Positions 1-12,904 of a DNA stretch of 64,000 nt are shown in pieces. The DNA comes from Deinandra increscens subsp. villosa. Lineage: Eukaryota; Streptophyta; Magnoliopsida; Asterales; Asteraceae. The position numbers and the translations under genes were made by a program. The notes beneath the pieces were generated by a model that was not told the origin of the DNA, ran no database searches, and was given only the letters and a program-made list of their open reading frames with translations. The stretch is taken from positions 24,870,653 to 24,934,652 of the forward strand of contig JBCNJP010000008.1 in assembly GCA_039602395.1 (NCBI GenBank), written 5' to 3'. Each line of letters opens with the position of its first letter. Position 1 is the stretch's first letter.

Positions 1-682
1 TGTGTCCCATATGGCGAAGCCACAAAATCAAATCTTTTTTCCGTGGCTTTTGAGATGAAACATGTAGCCGATACAGCAGACGAAGTTTGATTCATATTCA
101 GCACATACAGATCACGAAATCTTGGCGCACACATCACAATCCAATCTTCAGGAATCTGAATTCCGGGTTTCAGAATTAAGCATCCAGAACTTGTGAAAGC
201 AGCAGTGTACTGCTTATCACAAATCTGTGATACACTAAGCAGGTTATGTTGCAGTTCTTCCACAAATTGAACATTATCGAACGTGACCTTCTCATTACCT
301 ATCTTTCCTTCTCCGGTTATTATTCCACCTTTATTGCCAGCAAAGGTAACATTCCCGCCATTAATTAGTTTGACATCAGAAAGCAAGGAAATATTACCAG
401 TCATGTGCCTGGATGCTCCACTATCAACTACCCAGAAGTTGTGAACAGCTGGCTTTCGAGCACCCTGCACATGGTAGCAAATAATTAGTTGGAATCTGGA
501 CCCAAGCTTTCAGCTTTGGGTCGACCGGTATCTTCGGAGAAATCTTCAGTGGCTTTGGAAGACAATTTTGGCAGCCACTTTTTCCGTAAAGTAGGACTAG
601 ATGAATCAGTGGTGGAATCACCAGTAGATGAACTACCAAAAGACTTTTGGGTTTTAAAAAAAATTTCTCTTTTGAAAACCTG
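1..682 (-). pseudogene. Copia protease and start of integrase region (element A), broken, runs off the window
   Basis: This is the 3' continuation, on the minus strand, of the gag-pol of element A. The aspartic protease active-site motif Asp-Ser-Gly-Ala is encoded at 414-425. Downstream a conserved tract ending in RFRDLYVLNMN (about 60-140) leads into the pre-integrase zinc-binding region, which is cut by the window edge. The protease would process the Gag-Pol polyprotein inside the virus-like particle. The reading frame shifts between about 680 and 440 and again near 20-40, so no intact product is expected. The same RFRDLY tract is present in the plus-strand copy at 55640-55680, which confirms the family. 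The remainder of pol and the other LTR lie left of the window. Confidence 0.8.
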
Positions 683-3600
683 TTAGGTAACCACTTTTCC
701 ATCTATCACCTTTGGCTCGGAGTCTGACTTTAAATCCGAATCAGATTTATCATTACCAACAGCGGAAGCACGTTTCTTAGCCAAAATGAGACATCTTTTA
801 CATAGATGACCATGCTGATAGCAGTAATAACACCTCCTACAATCAATAAAGAACATAGGAAAACCATTTCCAAAATCATCTGAGGTGTTATTAGCAGACA
901 TTGGCTTAAAAACTCTCCTTTGTGCCTTAGCATTAAACCTCCAAGATTTGTGTTTTGGAAGAGGTTTAAGTAAAGGAGTAATATACCCAGACTTGTTATA
1001 AAACCCATATTCATCAACCCCACACTGATCAGCATAGCCCTTTGGTTTGACCTTTTTTATTTTATTTTGTTCACATTGTCCTACTCTTCACAAAAGCCAT
1101 ATGACTCATAGTCAAAACTGTTTGTTTTTGTGGAAAACTGACCATCAGAGTTGTAAAAACTCTTTGGTGAGTATTTGGAAGTTTTTGGCTTTGAGTTAAA
1201 TTTCTGATCATTTGGAATGTATGATTTGTGAGAGTCCTGATCATTTGGACTGGATCTAAGTTTTAGTAACGAACCACTTTCCCCATTTCCATGATTAGAC
1301 ACATACTTCTCTTCAGACTCAACATAGAACACTTTAGCAACACAACATAATGGGAACATCTCATCAGAAAATATGGTATTACTACCTTTGAGACAATACA
1401 TTCTCAATTTCTGAGATGATTCACCAGTCTCAATTTTACCTTTCAATTTCTTGTCATTTTTCTGAACTTTCTAAGGTTTCTTCTGATTGACCTCAGAATT
1501 TTTAGAAGTTGATCCAAAACCAACACCACTAAATTTCACTGACTTAGGAGGAACAACTGAAATTACATTAACATCAGGTGTGGTTTGATTGCTTTCGGTT
1601 ACCAAGTCCTTTTAATAAAACACATCTTGACCTTTGACAAATTTTTCATTTTCAAAAGTTTTCATTTTCTTTTCAGTTTCTTTTATTTTCATGGCCTCCT
1701 CCAAAGGTGTCAGGTTTAGTCTCAGTGACAAGTTTGTCACTCACAGAATCACTGGACTCATTTTGTTTCGGAACATCATGGTTTGACTTGGACACATGTT
1801 TGCAAGGCTTCTTCTTATAAGTGCCTTTGTGTTTATCAAAAGTACCAATCAAGTTCTCAGTGAGCTTAGAATAGTCAAACAAAATGGATGGTTTGGTTTT
1901 AGTGTCAGTTGGTTCCAAACCATGAACAATCGGTGGTGGAACTGAATTGCACTTCGACTCTTTGAACACTTCTTTTAAAGTTTCATGTTTGCAAAGAAAA
2001 CTTGCAAAGGAAGCTGAATTTTTGAAATTTTCAAGTTGTCTTTGAAGATCTAGAATTTCAATGTTTAATTCAGAAATTTTAGCTTTAGCTTCTGCAAGTT
2101 TCTTTTCACAATAAATGTAATCTTCAGTTTTGTTATTCAACTCAATTTTTGTGGTCAGATTTAAAGCTTGTTCACTTTTCAGTTCAGCCTTAACGGCCTC
2201 CCACCTTTGTTTGTAAATTTTTGTGTTTTCTTCTGCTAACATGTATTTGTCATAATACATAACTTTCTCATCAGAAAGTTCCTTCAATTTGTTAGCAGAT
2301 GTCATGCAATGTTCACAGATTTTAGAATCAACCTGAATATCGGCCATGAAAGCTTGTTGACCCTCTCCAAAGAAGTCTTCCCCTGGAAGTTCATAATCAT
2401 CTTCAATTTCACACTTTGATATTCTGTACACAGAAACACAGATTCATCAGGAAAATCTGCACTCCAATCGTAGCCTTCACTAGTTTGAGAAACTAATGTT
2501 TTAGTGTCTGGATTCGACACATTAGCATTTGCATTAGAACTGGATTGATTAGAGTTGCTTCCTGATGCTTTAGCACTTTGATCCGCGTACTTCTGATACA
2601 ATTTCGAAGTTTCTTGCTTCTTTCCCTTATTGCATTCCTTGGCAAAATGGCCATAATTCTGACAATTGTAGCAACGAACTTTGGATTTGTCAAACCCAAG
2701 TTTTCCTTCAGGGTTAAGATCCATGCGTCCTGTTCTTTGCATAAATATTTTACCCCTCCGGACAAGCATTGCCATTGACCAATTGATATCCATAAGTTCT
2801 AAATCATCAGGATCAATTTGCTTATAGTCTTCATCTGTTAACTCAGCACTCGTCAGCTTTCTTGCCACTACTCCATCATAAGAAGAAATCATTGCTGAAA
2901 ACAGCGCCATGAAGTCATTCGTAGTTTTTGCTGAAAAAGCACTCTGATTGGATGTAGAAGCCGATTGATTCAAGTAAATCAGATATGTCACAGTAGTTTT
3001 GTGAGTATAACTCTCACCAGAAGAACCATAAGACACACTAGCATGACCACTCGAAGAATTTTCAACATAGAATGCAGTAGTTGGTGGATTTGTGCTAGAT
3101 TTGGCTTTGGCATGCGTTGTTGATGAATTTTCTCCAAAATGCACATCTGGATTCCGAACTTGTGCTGGAAGAGTTTTAACTCTCATCATATCCAATTCTC
3201 GTGCCAACAAGTTCCTTGTTAGATCATCATACGAAACATCATCGAATCCTTTATCATGAGTTAGAAGCAAGATATATCCTTCCCATTTAGCCGGTAAGGC
3301 ATCTAATAGTTTTTCTTTCAACTCACCTGCCTCCTTCTTCACCCCAACAATTTCAAGCTCACTTACCAAATGTGACAGCCTTGATATAAGATCATTAATT
3401 GTTTCATTTTGAACATGTTAGAAGTTATCATATTCTCTCAACAATACCTTCTTCTTGCTTTTCTTATATTGGGCGTTGCCTTCACATCGATTACACAACG
3501 CATCCCATAATGCTTTAGATGTTGTGTGCATTTTAAATTGATGCAAGATGTCTTTTGGTAAAGCCATTGACAAGTTAGAATAAGCCTTCTTCTCCAGCTT

Positions 3601-3877
3601 GAAATCTTCTTTCTCGACATCATTCATTTTATTGTATGGCTTTAATTCACCAGCAATAACACCACTTATAAACTTTGGAACCTCATAACCATCTAACATA
3701 GGAGTCCAAACTGTAACATCGGTTCACCTATGTACAATTCATAACGAGTCTTCCAATTGTGAAAATCCTCGAATTTTATCAACTTAGGGACCTTGTCGTG
3801 GTTCCTATCTCGTCATCGTAGTAGTATAGAGCTTGAACGGTTGTTGACATTGCAGCAAATGCTTGGAATGGATCCAT
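683..3877 (-). pseudogene. Copia gag (element A), multiply frameshifted
   Basis: Gag forms the retrotransposon capsid. The start at 3877 encodes MDPFQAFAAM, matching the start of element C's gag at 46210. In order: the UBN2/DUF4219-type capsid region (about 3700-2900), a zinc knuckle CYNCQNYGHFAKEC (2632-2673), a long heptad-like coiled-coil segment (about 2290-2000), a Ser/Lys-rich tract, and a second knuckle CYYCYQHGHLCKRC (about 798-840) just before the protease. A coiled coil between two knuckles is reminiscent of Sirevirus Gag. The coding region is broken by frameshifts and stops (for example near 3700, 3415, 2430, 1640, 1450 and 1080), so this is a dead copy. It is the best reference in the window for what has been lost from element C. 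Confidence 0.85.
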
Positions 3878-4235
3878 GATGATTATCTCAAAAACTGATC
3901 AGGGGTACCAAATGATCAATCTCCGTACCAGACAAAATCTCAGTATACCACTTTACAATCCCGTACCACACACGGACCAGACTATCTCAGGCGTACCACC
4001 AATATACCAACTGAGATTCGAACGAATTTTGATATTTTTTGTTTTTCAGACAAGAATTTGATACATCACTCAACTAAAACACTCACAGATCATTTTAGAA
4101 TCAAATTTCGTACTGAATGTACTCAGAAATGAGATGAAATGATGAAATTTGAACCAAAAACGTAGTTTCTCTCTCTAGAAACTGCAAATCGACCAAAAAT
4201 CACAACAAAAGAGCAACTCAAGCTCTGATACCACT
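3878..4235 (-). other. Element A untranslated leader with GTACC motifs and primer-binding site
   Basis: Minus-strand leader between LTR and gag. The primer-binding site TGGTATCAGAGC (complement of 4222-4233), matching the 3' end of plant initiator Met-tRNA, lies two bases from the LTR. The leader carries scattered copies of GTACC/GGTAC (for example near 3905, 3926, 3960 and 3990), the same short motif found in the LTR palindromes and in elements C and D. No ORF of note. Confidence 0.8.
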
Positions 4236-4593
4236 TGTAAAACATAGTTTCGGATCTTACTAATGCATGATGTGATCGATTTGGTAAAACACGAGGTAAA
4301 TAAAGCATCTTTGTTTGATATCAAACTCTAACGGTTACAGAGAGAGAACAGAAAGTAAACACCTAAAATCTCACAGAGTTAAGCAAACAACTCTCTCAGC
4401 TACTACGAAACACAAGAGTTAAAACTATATATAGTGTTCCGCCCGGTGTACCAACTTATCTACGTACCAGATGGTGCGTGGCTGCGTACCATCTGGTCCG
4501 TCCACTGGTACGCTGGAACCAGACTTCACAAAATGATCATTACAATGACAAAACGCCTAGACCTAGTATTAGACATATTAACTTGTTCTAACA
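4236..4593 (-). repeat. 5' LTR of Copia element A (358 bp)
   Basis: On the minus strand the LTR starts TGTTAGAACAAG (end at 4593) and ends TTTTACA (4236), directly before the primer-binding site. Element C's LTRs start with the same TGTTAGAACAAG. A TATA-like TATATATA lies at 4426-4433. Palindromic CGTACC/GGTACG motifs cluster at about 4440-4515, upstream of the TATA on the minus strand. The partner LTR is outside the window, so the age cannot be estimated. Confidence 0.85.
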
Positions 4594-6004
4594 TGCCCTC
4601 CCATATTGTCGAGCCTAAGCTATCAATCATTAGATTCTTCATAAGCATACATAACAAACGTCAATCATAGACAAGAAACATCATAGATTTACTAAGATTA
4701 TCATGTGAATAAGCAATCATCAATCTAACAGAGTCAAATCAGTAAAGAGTCATCTAAACCTAGATGACAAACATACTATCATAACATAATGAATTGTAAA
4801 CAGAAATCTTATGGAAACATTACTAGAAAACAGAAACCAAATGTAAACTTTCGCAAACCTAACAATCGATGGGTAGTATCATCGATTGGACTTCGAATCC
4901 TCATTCCTAAGCCTTCTCGAACTCTCCAATCTTTGTCTCTAGCCTTTTCTGGTTGTAACTAGGGCCTATTGGCCGACCCTATCCGTCTGGAACCAACCCC
5001 AAATCGAATAACAACATGTTCTATTTATAGGAGAAAATTAGGTTTTTCCACCGACAATTGCGTAACGACTCGTGATGCCAAAACGGGTCATTTCGAGTCA
5101 ATTTCAGCACATTTTGACTTCGGCAGCAAGCAAGCACAAACTGACAAAGAGTCGGATGTTTCTGAGATATCGCGGTATGCGACAGTTTTTGAGAGTGCCT
5201 GTCGTGATACACGACAAGTGTATTTGAGCAGATTGTTGACTTTTTGTTGTATTGGTCTTTGTTGCTTCGTTTCTTCTCCGTTTTCCACCGTTTTCCCCCA
5301 AATGTCTACCAAGGCTTCTAGAATAACAATATAACATAATCTAAGTGTCTAAGCCTCATAATCATTCAAAAACATATAGAAAAACATAGAGAATGTCAAG
5401 AATTATTGATAGAACTCATGTGCAATTACAAGAACATCACTTCTCGATTGACCGAACCCATCCCCACCCCTCTTTCTCTTCGATCACATAACACAACCAC
5501 ACTCACAACACACCACATTTTGTTTTCTTGATCACTCAAACCACAAACACACTTGCTCCCTTCTTTCTCTGAAAACCGAACCAAGAACCTTGCCCCCCCC
5601 CCAACCAGTTTTGTGAACACCCAAACACCCTCCTTATTACTTGTTTCCCCCATATGTAAACCACATTATAACACACTCTTCTCATTTCTCAAAACCCTAA
5701 CGCACAAGAGCTCCCACCACTTCTCCCTCTCTTCATCCTCCTCACGGCTCACTCTCTCTCTCTCTCTCTCTCTCTCTTTCTAGTTCTTGCTCAAGATCAA
5801 GTATTTTCTAGTGATTCAAGCCTTCTAGGAACATCACGGAAGCATCATCATCCTCCATTCCTTTCATTTTCGTTTTTTCTTTCGTGATCATGTATGTTTT
5901 ATGGATTTTCTTTCATGATAATCTTGTTAGATCACTTATCTATGTCCCTTTTCATGATCCAAACACTCCATTTTCAAGTCTTGAACATTATGAGGATCCA
6001 TGGT
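4594..6004. other. Non-genic target DNA left of element X, possibly old LTR sequence
   Basis: No convincing coding region. It holds a TATA-like CTATTTATAG at about 5021, two short perfect inverted repeats (CAATCGATG/CATCGATTG at 4863-4888; TGTCGTG/CACGACA at 5200-5216) and a C/T-rich stretch at about 5440-5800. Palindromes with a gtacg/gatac core like these also occur in the LTRs of this window, so the stretch may be remains of an older LTR. That is inference. The sequence appears to resume at 33181, on the far side of element X. Confidence 0.5.
5752..5777. repeat. (CT)n microsatellite
   Basis: An uninterrupted CT dinucleotide run lies inside a pyrimidine-rich stretch. Confidence 0.95.
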
Positions 6005-6362
6005 TGTGACGCCTGGCCCCTTGCGGGCTGGCGCCACGTCGTTGGATTTACTCATCAACACATGTTTTAATCAGAGATCACAAAAACGGGGGAAATTAAA
6101 ACTATTATTTATTAACAACGATGATTCTTACAACGGAAGCATAAAGGTAACTTACGATATATTAAACATAAGGTAAACTAAAACATAAGATAATTTATTC
6201 CAGCAACCAGTGTCTTCACCATCTCCTCCTAGTACGTGTTCGAAGCATGACCCATAGGTGCGTCAGAACCTATCATACATACTTTTATAAAGTCAGCTTA
6301 CGCTGGTGAGTTCTACCATTTAGTTCAAAAAACCGTTTAACTGTTTACCTAGTTTTCACAAC

Positions 6363-9300
6363 TGTAACAACTGCAACTTCCCAAGTTAACTTCGTTAACT
6401 TTTTCCGTTAGTACCGTTAGTTCCGTTAACAAACCCGAGACCCGTTATTTGATTAATTGTATATTGTTCATGTCTATGTGCTAATTGATGTTAGTAACTT
6501 GTTTTGTGAATTCGTTTCGTGACATTTTGGGTTATTTGAAAATTTCGCGTTTTCGGGTAAAAACCGGACTTCGTGCGTAAATTGGAATTTATGTCTAAAT
6601 GTTAAATTTATGTAACCCGACTAAATCTTACATGTTAAATGAGTTTAAAACAATTAGAAACATTTGTAGAATTTTTACTTGACAAGTTTTTAGTTAAAAC
6701 CCACCTAATTGAGTTTTATGCTTGCTATGTTTAAAAATGAAGTTGAGGGACCAAATGTGTAATTTTTTTAAACACAAAATCTGCCCATCTCCTCCCCCAT
6801 CTCTCATTCACGCATCATCATCTTCATCCCCTCCTCTCACCTTACGGTTCACACACACACTCACACACACTTAGAGATTTTCGTGAATCAAGCTTCAAGG
6901 AGGTGAATCCAAGCTACCACAAGCTTCAAGAACACCAAAGGAAGCTCCCTCTTCACTCCATCTCCTCCTACCTGCGATTTCTCTCCCAAATTCGTAAGCC
7001 CTAGATTCTTCAAACTCGAAATTGTTAGTTGCATGTGTGTTTTTATGTGTTTATGTGCTAAATGGAGTGTTTGTATGCTCATGAAACTTGATTTAGGTTA
7101 AGCTATGATAACTCTTGATTTGGGACAGATTTTAGAATGAGTTTAAAGCTGGAAATTTGAGTTCAAAATCTGCTATGAATGTTCTTGTTATGAATATTGG
7201 GTGTTGGTTATGAAATTTGGACGTTTTTACCCTTGTATGCTAGCTACATGATGAGATTTTGCTATGATTTGGATATGAATTTGTTTAGGACAGAAATTAC
7301 ATGTTAACATGATTATAAATCTGTTAGTAGGTGTTGGATGACCAAATTGTTGCTTAAAATTAGAAAACCAAAACTTTTACAAACTATAAAATTTGGACAG
7401 ATTCGGCCAGAATTTTTGGCCATTTTGCAGAGGTCATAACTCACTCAATATTGCTCCGAATCAGTTGATTCTTTTTTCCTAGTAAAGTACTATGTCTTAG
7501 CTTCGAGTCGGCTACTCGCACACTTTCTAAAACGTCCGTTTGGTCATCCAAATAGCTGCTGCAAGTTAGGTGTGCAAAGCTGTATTTTTCTGTGAAAAGT
7601 GGACTTTGCTTTTTGGTTGAGCATGATAATCTTGTTTTATTGACGAGTTTGCTATTGGTAAATGATGTTTATATATTAAAACTAAGATCTGGAGGTTTTG
7701 GTAAACAAACTCCAAGCTTTGATCAAATTATGGATTAATCAAATTCAATTTGCCTACTTTGACCTTCTGCAACAAAACTGATTTTTGGTCAACTTTCAAT
7801 AGCCATAACTTTCTCATTTTTGATCGAACATGATTGATTCTTGTTGGGTGATAAACTAGGATGTCTTAGCTTTAAAACGGCTATTTATACGCCTTCTAAA
7901 ACCTTCGTTTGGTCACCCAAACTGCTGCTGCAAAACAGGTACTCAAAGCTGTTTGGAATTTTAAAAAGTAGACTTTTCTAACGGGTCGGACATGTAAACC
8001 TTATTATGTTGGGGTGTTTGCTATTTGAAATTGATGTACACATATTAAATATAGGATCTGGAGCATTTGAGGTTTAAAACCCAAAAATTGAGTGAGTTAT
8101 GCCAATTTCAAATTTTCATGAACTAGTTAACTATGTGCCAAATGGGTCAACTTGCAATGTGCATAACTTCTTCGTTATTCGATGTTTTTGATTGATTCTT
8201 TTTGCAACAAGTCATGTTTAACATGTAGTTTAAGCCTGCAAAAGTTGAGATCCTAACTCCTAAGTATGTAGATTTTGACTATGCCACTAGTTTGAGTGTT
8301 GAAGTTGACTTTCTGAGTCAACTTTGACCAAAATGGCAATTCTTTGAAATTCTCTCAATCTGAAACTTGTGTATGCATTATATGACTTGTGTGACTACAT
8401 GAAACATGTTTAGGTGCTAAGATTGCTATTTTCGTCCTCGCGACACCTCCTAACCCGTTTAGGCCATATTTACCCAAACAGGTTGTGTGTGACCGACTTG
8501 TTGAATCTTTTGCTGTGTACCAGTGCCCCCTAAGGTGAGTTTCACTTACTGTTATAGTTGCGTCCGGTAAGGGATGGCAACACACGGTAAAGGTATTTCT
8601 TTACTTGAGTAATTATCCCACTTATATCACATGTTCACTGAATTGCTTTATAAACAAAAGTCCTTACTTATCGGACCATTAATATAGAATAGCGAGGTAA
8701 TGTTGAGTAGATCTACTGGGGATTGACACCCCCGCTCAGCGGTGCACAGGATGCACCCTCCCGACTGGCGGTCGGACTGAGAACAATATTAGCCTAAGAC
8801 TACCGTGATCGGGGAAGATACGGGGAAGGCAAACCACATAGGTTAATACCTATCATTACATTGTCAGCTTTGGTTGCGAACATTCAGAGGAGCATAAGCA
8901 TAGGCTAGCTACCTAATGATACGGATAATACTTGCATTTCTAGGTTACGAATTTATTGCTTTACGATTCGTATGCATTTTTGGTCTACATGGTGTTGTGT
9001 AGACTGTTTTAGTGAACTCACCAGCCCTTTTTGCTGACACTTGATTGTTGATTACTTTTCAGGTCGTTAGGTGGATTCATGGATGGCACGAGTGGCGGCA
9101 GCACTCTCCAATGCAAACATTTTGGGAAATTCATATTTTCAAAACACTTTGAACATGCCTTTTGTATATCGATCTTGCAAACACTAAATATGCTTCCGCT
9201 GAATTTCTAAACTGACTTATGTATTCGTAAAACAAACTTTCCTTCACTTTATTTAAAAGTCCCTTATCTTTATTTTATTTACTGTTATGGCTTGGTTGTA

Positions 9301-9375
9301 ACTAAAGTCTTGGATCCTGGTCTGGTTCACACCCTACACGGTTATACTCCGTTAGTGGAAATTGGGGGTGTGACA
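6363..9375 (+). repeat. 5' LTR of the LARD
   Basis: Starts TGTAACAACTGC, ends GGGGGTGTGACA. Includes a short CA-rich tract (about 6851-6870). The same sequence recurs at 12905-15917 with about 4 substitutions. Small apparent ORFs inside both copies have no recognisable domain. Confidence 0.95.
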
Positions 9376-9378
9376 GAT

Positions 9379-9390
9379 TGGTATCAGAGC
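9379..9390 (+). other. Primer-binding site of the LARD
   Basis: TGGTATCAGAGC, three bases after the LTR, is complementary to the 3' end of plant initiator Met-tRNA, used to prime minus-strand DNA synthesis. Confidence 0.9.
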
Positions 9391-12300
9391 CATTGGTTAC
9401 AGCGAACCAGAACATTTTAAAAATATGATTTCTGAACTGTAACTGTTTTGAAAAGATTTTGTTACAACCCATTCCTCAAGAGTACTGCCCCGCGTGCCGA
9501 AGATGATCCACATTTAAGATTTCTTGTCTTGTGTCAGAATAAGAATGGAATTAGAGTAAGAATTTTTCTTTCCCGAGGCTTAGAAATTTCTGAGTTAGGA
9601 AATTTTTCTAAGTATGAAACTTAGCGGATTTGTTACAATTCCTTCCTAGCGAACTTCATTGCGCCTTTAGCGGACTAGAATAGCTCCTAGCGAACTTGAA
9701 CCCTTTGTTCTTAGCGAACTTGTACTACTCTTAGCGAACTTCCAGCTAGCGGACTTGATTATAATCCCTAACGAACTTGTTGCCCTTAGCGAACTTGTTG
9801 GCTTCTTAGCGAACTTGATGAGGCCTTAGCGGACTTCCTCTCTTCTTAGCGGACTTGTTGTGCCTTTAGCGAACTTGATAAGTGGTTAGCGAACTTCATC
9901 CCATTCTTAGCGGACTTGAATGGTGCTTAGCGGACTTAAAGAGTTCTTAGCGAACTTCAACGGGATACCTAGAAGAATTTACAAGAATTGGTGTAGCAAT
10001 TGTTTGTACCACATGTTAGAATACACATTGCCCTTCATGTAGTGTATCCAGGACCATCAAGAACCCTATTAGAGTAAGACCCTCCTAGGATGCAATCAGA
10101 GAAGATTTTCCTTTAAGCATGTATTCACCATCCTTTTTACTTGGTTACGTCAACAAAACTTAAGTGATTAATTGTAAGTGCCGGTAGTCATACACTAGCT
10201 TCACGAATAGGGCAAAATCCATTGTTTAGGATCCTGATATCTTTAAGGACTTGTTTAACCCATTTATTCTTAACGACCTTAGTAGGTATACTACTAGGCC
10301 TAGATCATGGTAATCTAGACTCTAAGACAATGATCCAACATATCCTTAGCCTAACTGGTCATACTCTCTTATAACACAAATAGAAATCGTAGTAGATCCT
10401 ATTCGGGTAGGACACCCATTAACACACCCTGAGAGTACCTTTGTCGTATTGCGATAGTAAAGAACGTTGTTTAGCCTCGTAGTATAGGGCAGCACTGTAT
10501 AGAATCAGATGATTTCTCATAAGATACTTGTAACTGCAATTGTTACCTTAAAATGTTGAGACCCTTTTTCCTTGGTCATTTTAGACCTCGCATATTAAAT
10601 TGCATAGTTGTTGTATGATAATCCAGTGTGAATGTGACTTTAATAGCATAAATGAAATCAGGCATGTGATGACTAAGAATAGCATGATATTCTCTTTGTA
10701 TATATATAAATATATGTGTGTATAACGGATTCGTGATCGAGTCAGACAATAACTACTCTATAACTTTAAGTTAAGTTAGGGGCATTCTAGCATGCCCTAC
10801 CCATACTCCTACTGAACCACTTACTTACCAAAGCGAACCTAAGGTGAACTCTAAGTTAAATCAGCTGTTATTCTCAGAACTTATCTCCTTGGCAAATTCC
10901 AGTCAGTTACTTTTGATTTAATGACCACATTCTTGATACTTACCCCTTGGAAACCATATACTACCCCACCGAACCTGGTAGCTAAAGTAAGAGGAACCAG
11001 CGTGACCATACAAGGTAAATTACCGTTACGGGTGCACACGTAAATGTAATTTACAGTGTATGGAAGCCCTGGTGAAATCCTACTCGGCAAACCACCAGTT
11101 GTAGGAATACGACCTTCCATTTCAAAATCTCATGATATCCATTTTCAAGCTTATGGGACTCAACCGTATTCATTACGCTATAACACCTATTCTCATTTCT
11201 CTTATATATGATTGCCAACCTATCAAAATCCTTTAAAAATGCTTGCGCAAATGATAACCCTGGTAAGACATCCTATCATTCACACCATCCGACGATAAGA
11301 TCTCCCCTCGCTGCGAGCGATCCGTGGTTAAACTCTTCACTGATTTTAATTTATCCGCGATGTTAACTCTGCCCCTATGACGTTGACTACTACAACCCTC
11401 CTTCAAGCTCTCTCGATTGTACAACCACTCCATAAACTCTAATCTGATGGAAATCCGGACCTCTTCAATGGACAATTACACCACAACCATTGGAACCAAC
11501 CTTTCGGCAGGAAAATCTTATGAAGTTCTCCTCTCTAGACTGTTAATCTCGTCACAATTTTAAACACTCTATACCTCCCTCCGAATACAGTTTCGCCCAA
11601 CGGAGCGATGTAGGTTACTTCTCGAACCCGTACGATTTGCGTTATCTTCAAACACTCGATTCGTCGCTGAACTGTATGATCTGCTTCATCATCAAGCCTT
11701 GAGCCATCGAGGCAAGTTAACCTCATCAATACGTTGTTACCCATCGCCCTCATTCCTTCCTTTCTAGAAAAACTTTCATTGGTAACCCTCTGCTTCATAA
11801 CTAGAGTGCTGAACCACAGATTTGCCTTGAAATCATAAACAAAAAAACTTATTTTTAGAAACTTCATTTAAGGGGACACTGCCCACAATAAAGCAAAATT
11901 TATGTTACTTCCGTTGAAATTTCGCACGACCCTCATACATTTTTTTTTTCACTAGAAGGGACATGCACAGTTTAATCAAATAAAACTTATTGTTTTCCAA
12001 CCCTCTAGATTAAGGGGAACACTCCTGATATAAATTTCCTACTAAGGGTCAAATATAGATTACGACCCAGATGAACAACAACGTTTTAACAACTCAAGTT
12101 TTGTATTATAAAAGACAAATCACATGTTCCTTGGAGCAATCCCGTGACTTTCCCAGGACCCTTATCAACGTTTACTCGACCCAGATCCATACTCGTCCTG
12201 GTTCACCATGGAAATTAATGAAATATTTCATTTGGTCCTCTAGTTGTTACATTTCTGACATCCCACGACTTGTTAACCTCGCGTACACCTAAAAATTGTC

Positions 12301-12904
12301 ACCGCTTTGGTAAAGCAGAGCACTTCGTTAAGAGATAACCGCGCTTACTCGCTATGCTATTGGTACTACAATACCTTGTTGCGTCATCTTCCTATACCTT
12401 TTCTGCGAACTGTAAGAACCACCCGATCTTAGCCAAATTCAAGGATGCATAACCACCCTCCAGATACGTTAACATTTGAACCTTTTTGCAGCACTTCTTA
12501 CCTCTACCGTGTCATTTGACACAATACTTCCTGTTACCTTATTGGGTACTATAGCTAAAGACTACTCGGACATATGATCACTCCGTCATATCAAATACTT
12601 CGATTTCGGATATGGTGTCACCGTGACACTTGTTAAACCTAACCATGCGATGCGATTCAACTGACTCACGGAAACGTTCATTATAGGAAATCACTCTCTG
12701 TACGCTCATGCGAAGTGTTCATTCGATACTTTCTAATCGTGTACCGTCCATCACTCCCCTCGGATTCTCTCGTAACGAGTCGTGAAACAATTAGCACTAC
12801 GACAAATTTTCTTGTTTCCATTCTCCTTCATCCCATTCAATTAGCCCAAACACATTGGACATTATGCTAATTTTCGGGATGAAAATTCCTTAACATGGGG
12901 AGAC
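9391..12904 (+). other. Non-coding interior of the LARD
   Basis: No gag, protease, reverse transcriptase or integrase motif is visible in six frames; the longest apparent ORFs (about 80-110 codons, minus strand, 10881-11867) have no recognisable domain. The first part holds the TTAGCGAACTTG array (9621-9960). Near 10698-10722 there is a short TATATA tract. The 3' end (about 12890-12904, ttaacatggggagac) is the likely polypurine tract priming plus-strand synthesis. Confidence 0.8.
9621..9960 (+). repeat. Dispersed array of TTAGCGAACTTG motifs
   Basis: About 18 copies of a core TTAGCG(A/G)ACTT(G/C), separated by spacers of variable sequence and about 5-20 bases. The core is conserved while the spacers are not, so this is not a simple tandem satellite. 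It starts about 230 bases after the primer-binding site. Confidence 0.9.

Noticed and set aside
5553..5783. ORF with a Ser/Leu-rich C-terminus
   Set aside because: Produced by the C/T-rich tract and the CT microsatellite.
6888..8585. Small conserved ORFs present in both LARD LTRs (minus strand, near 6888-7082 and 8355-8585, repeated near 13430 and 14897)
   Set aside because: They are conserved only because the LTRs are nearly identical duplicates; no domain or coding signature.
9621..9960. CRISPR-like array (regularly repeated TTAGCGAACTTG)
   Set aside because: Repeats are too short and variable, spacers irregular, and the context is a plant LTR element.
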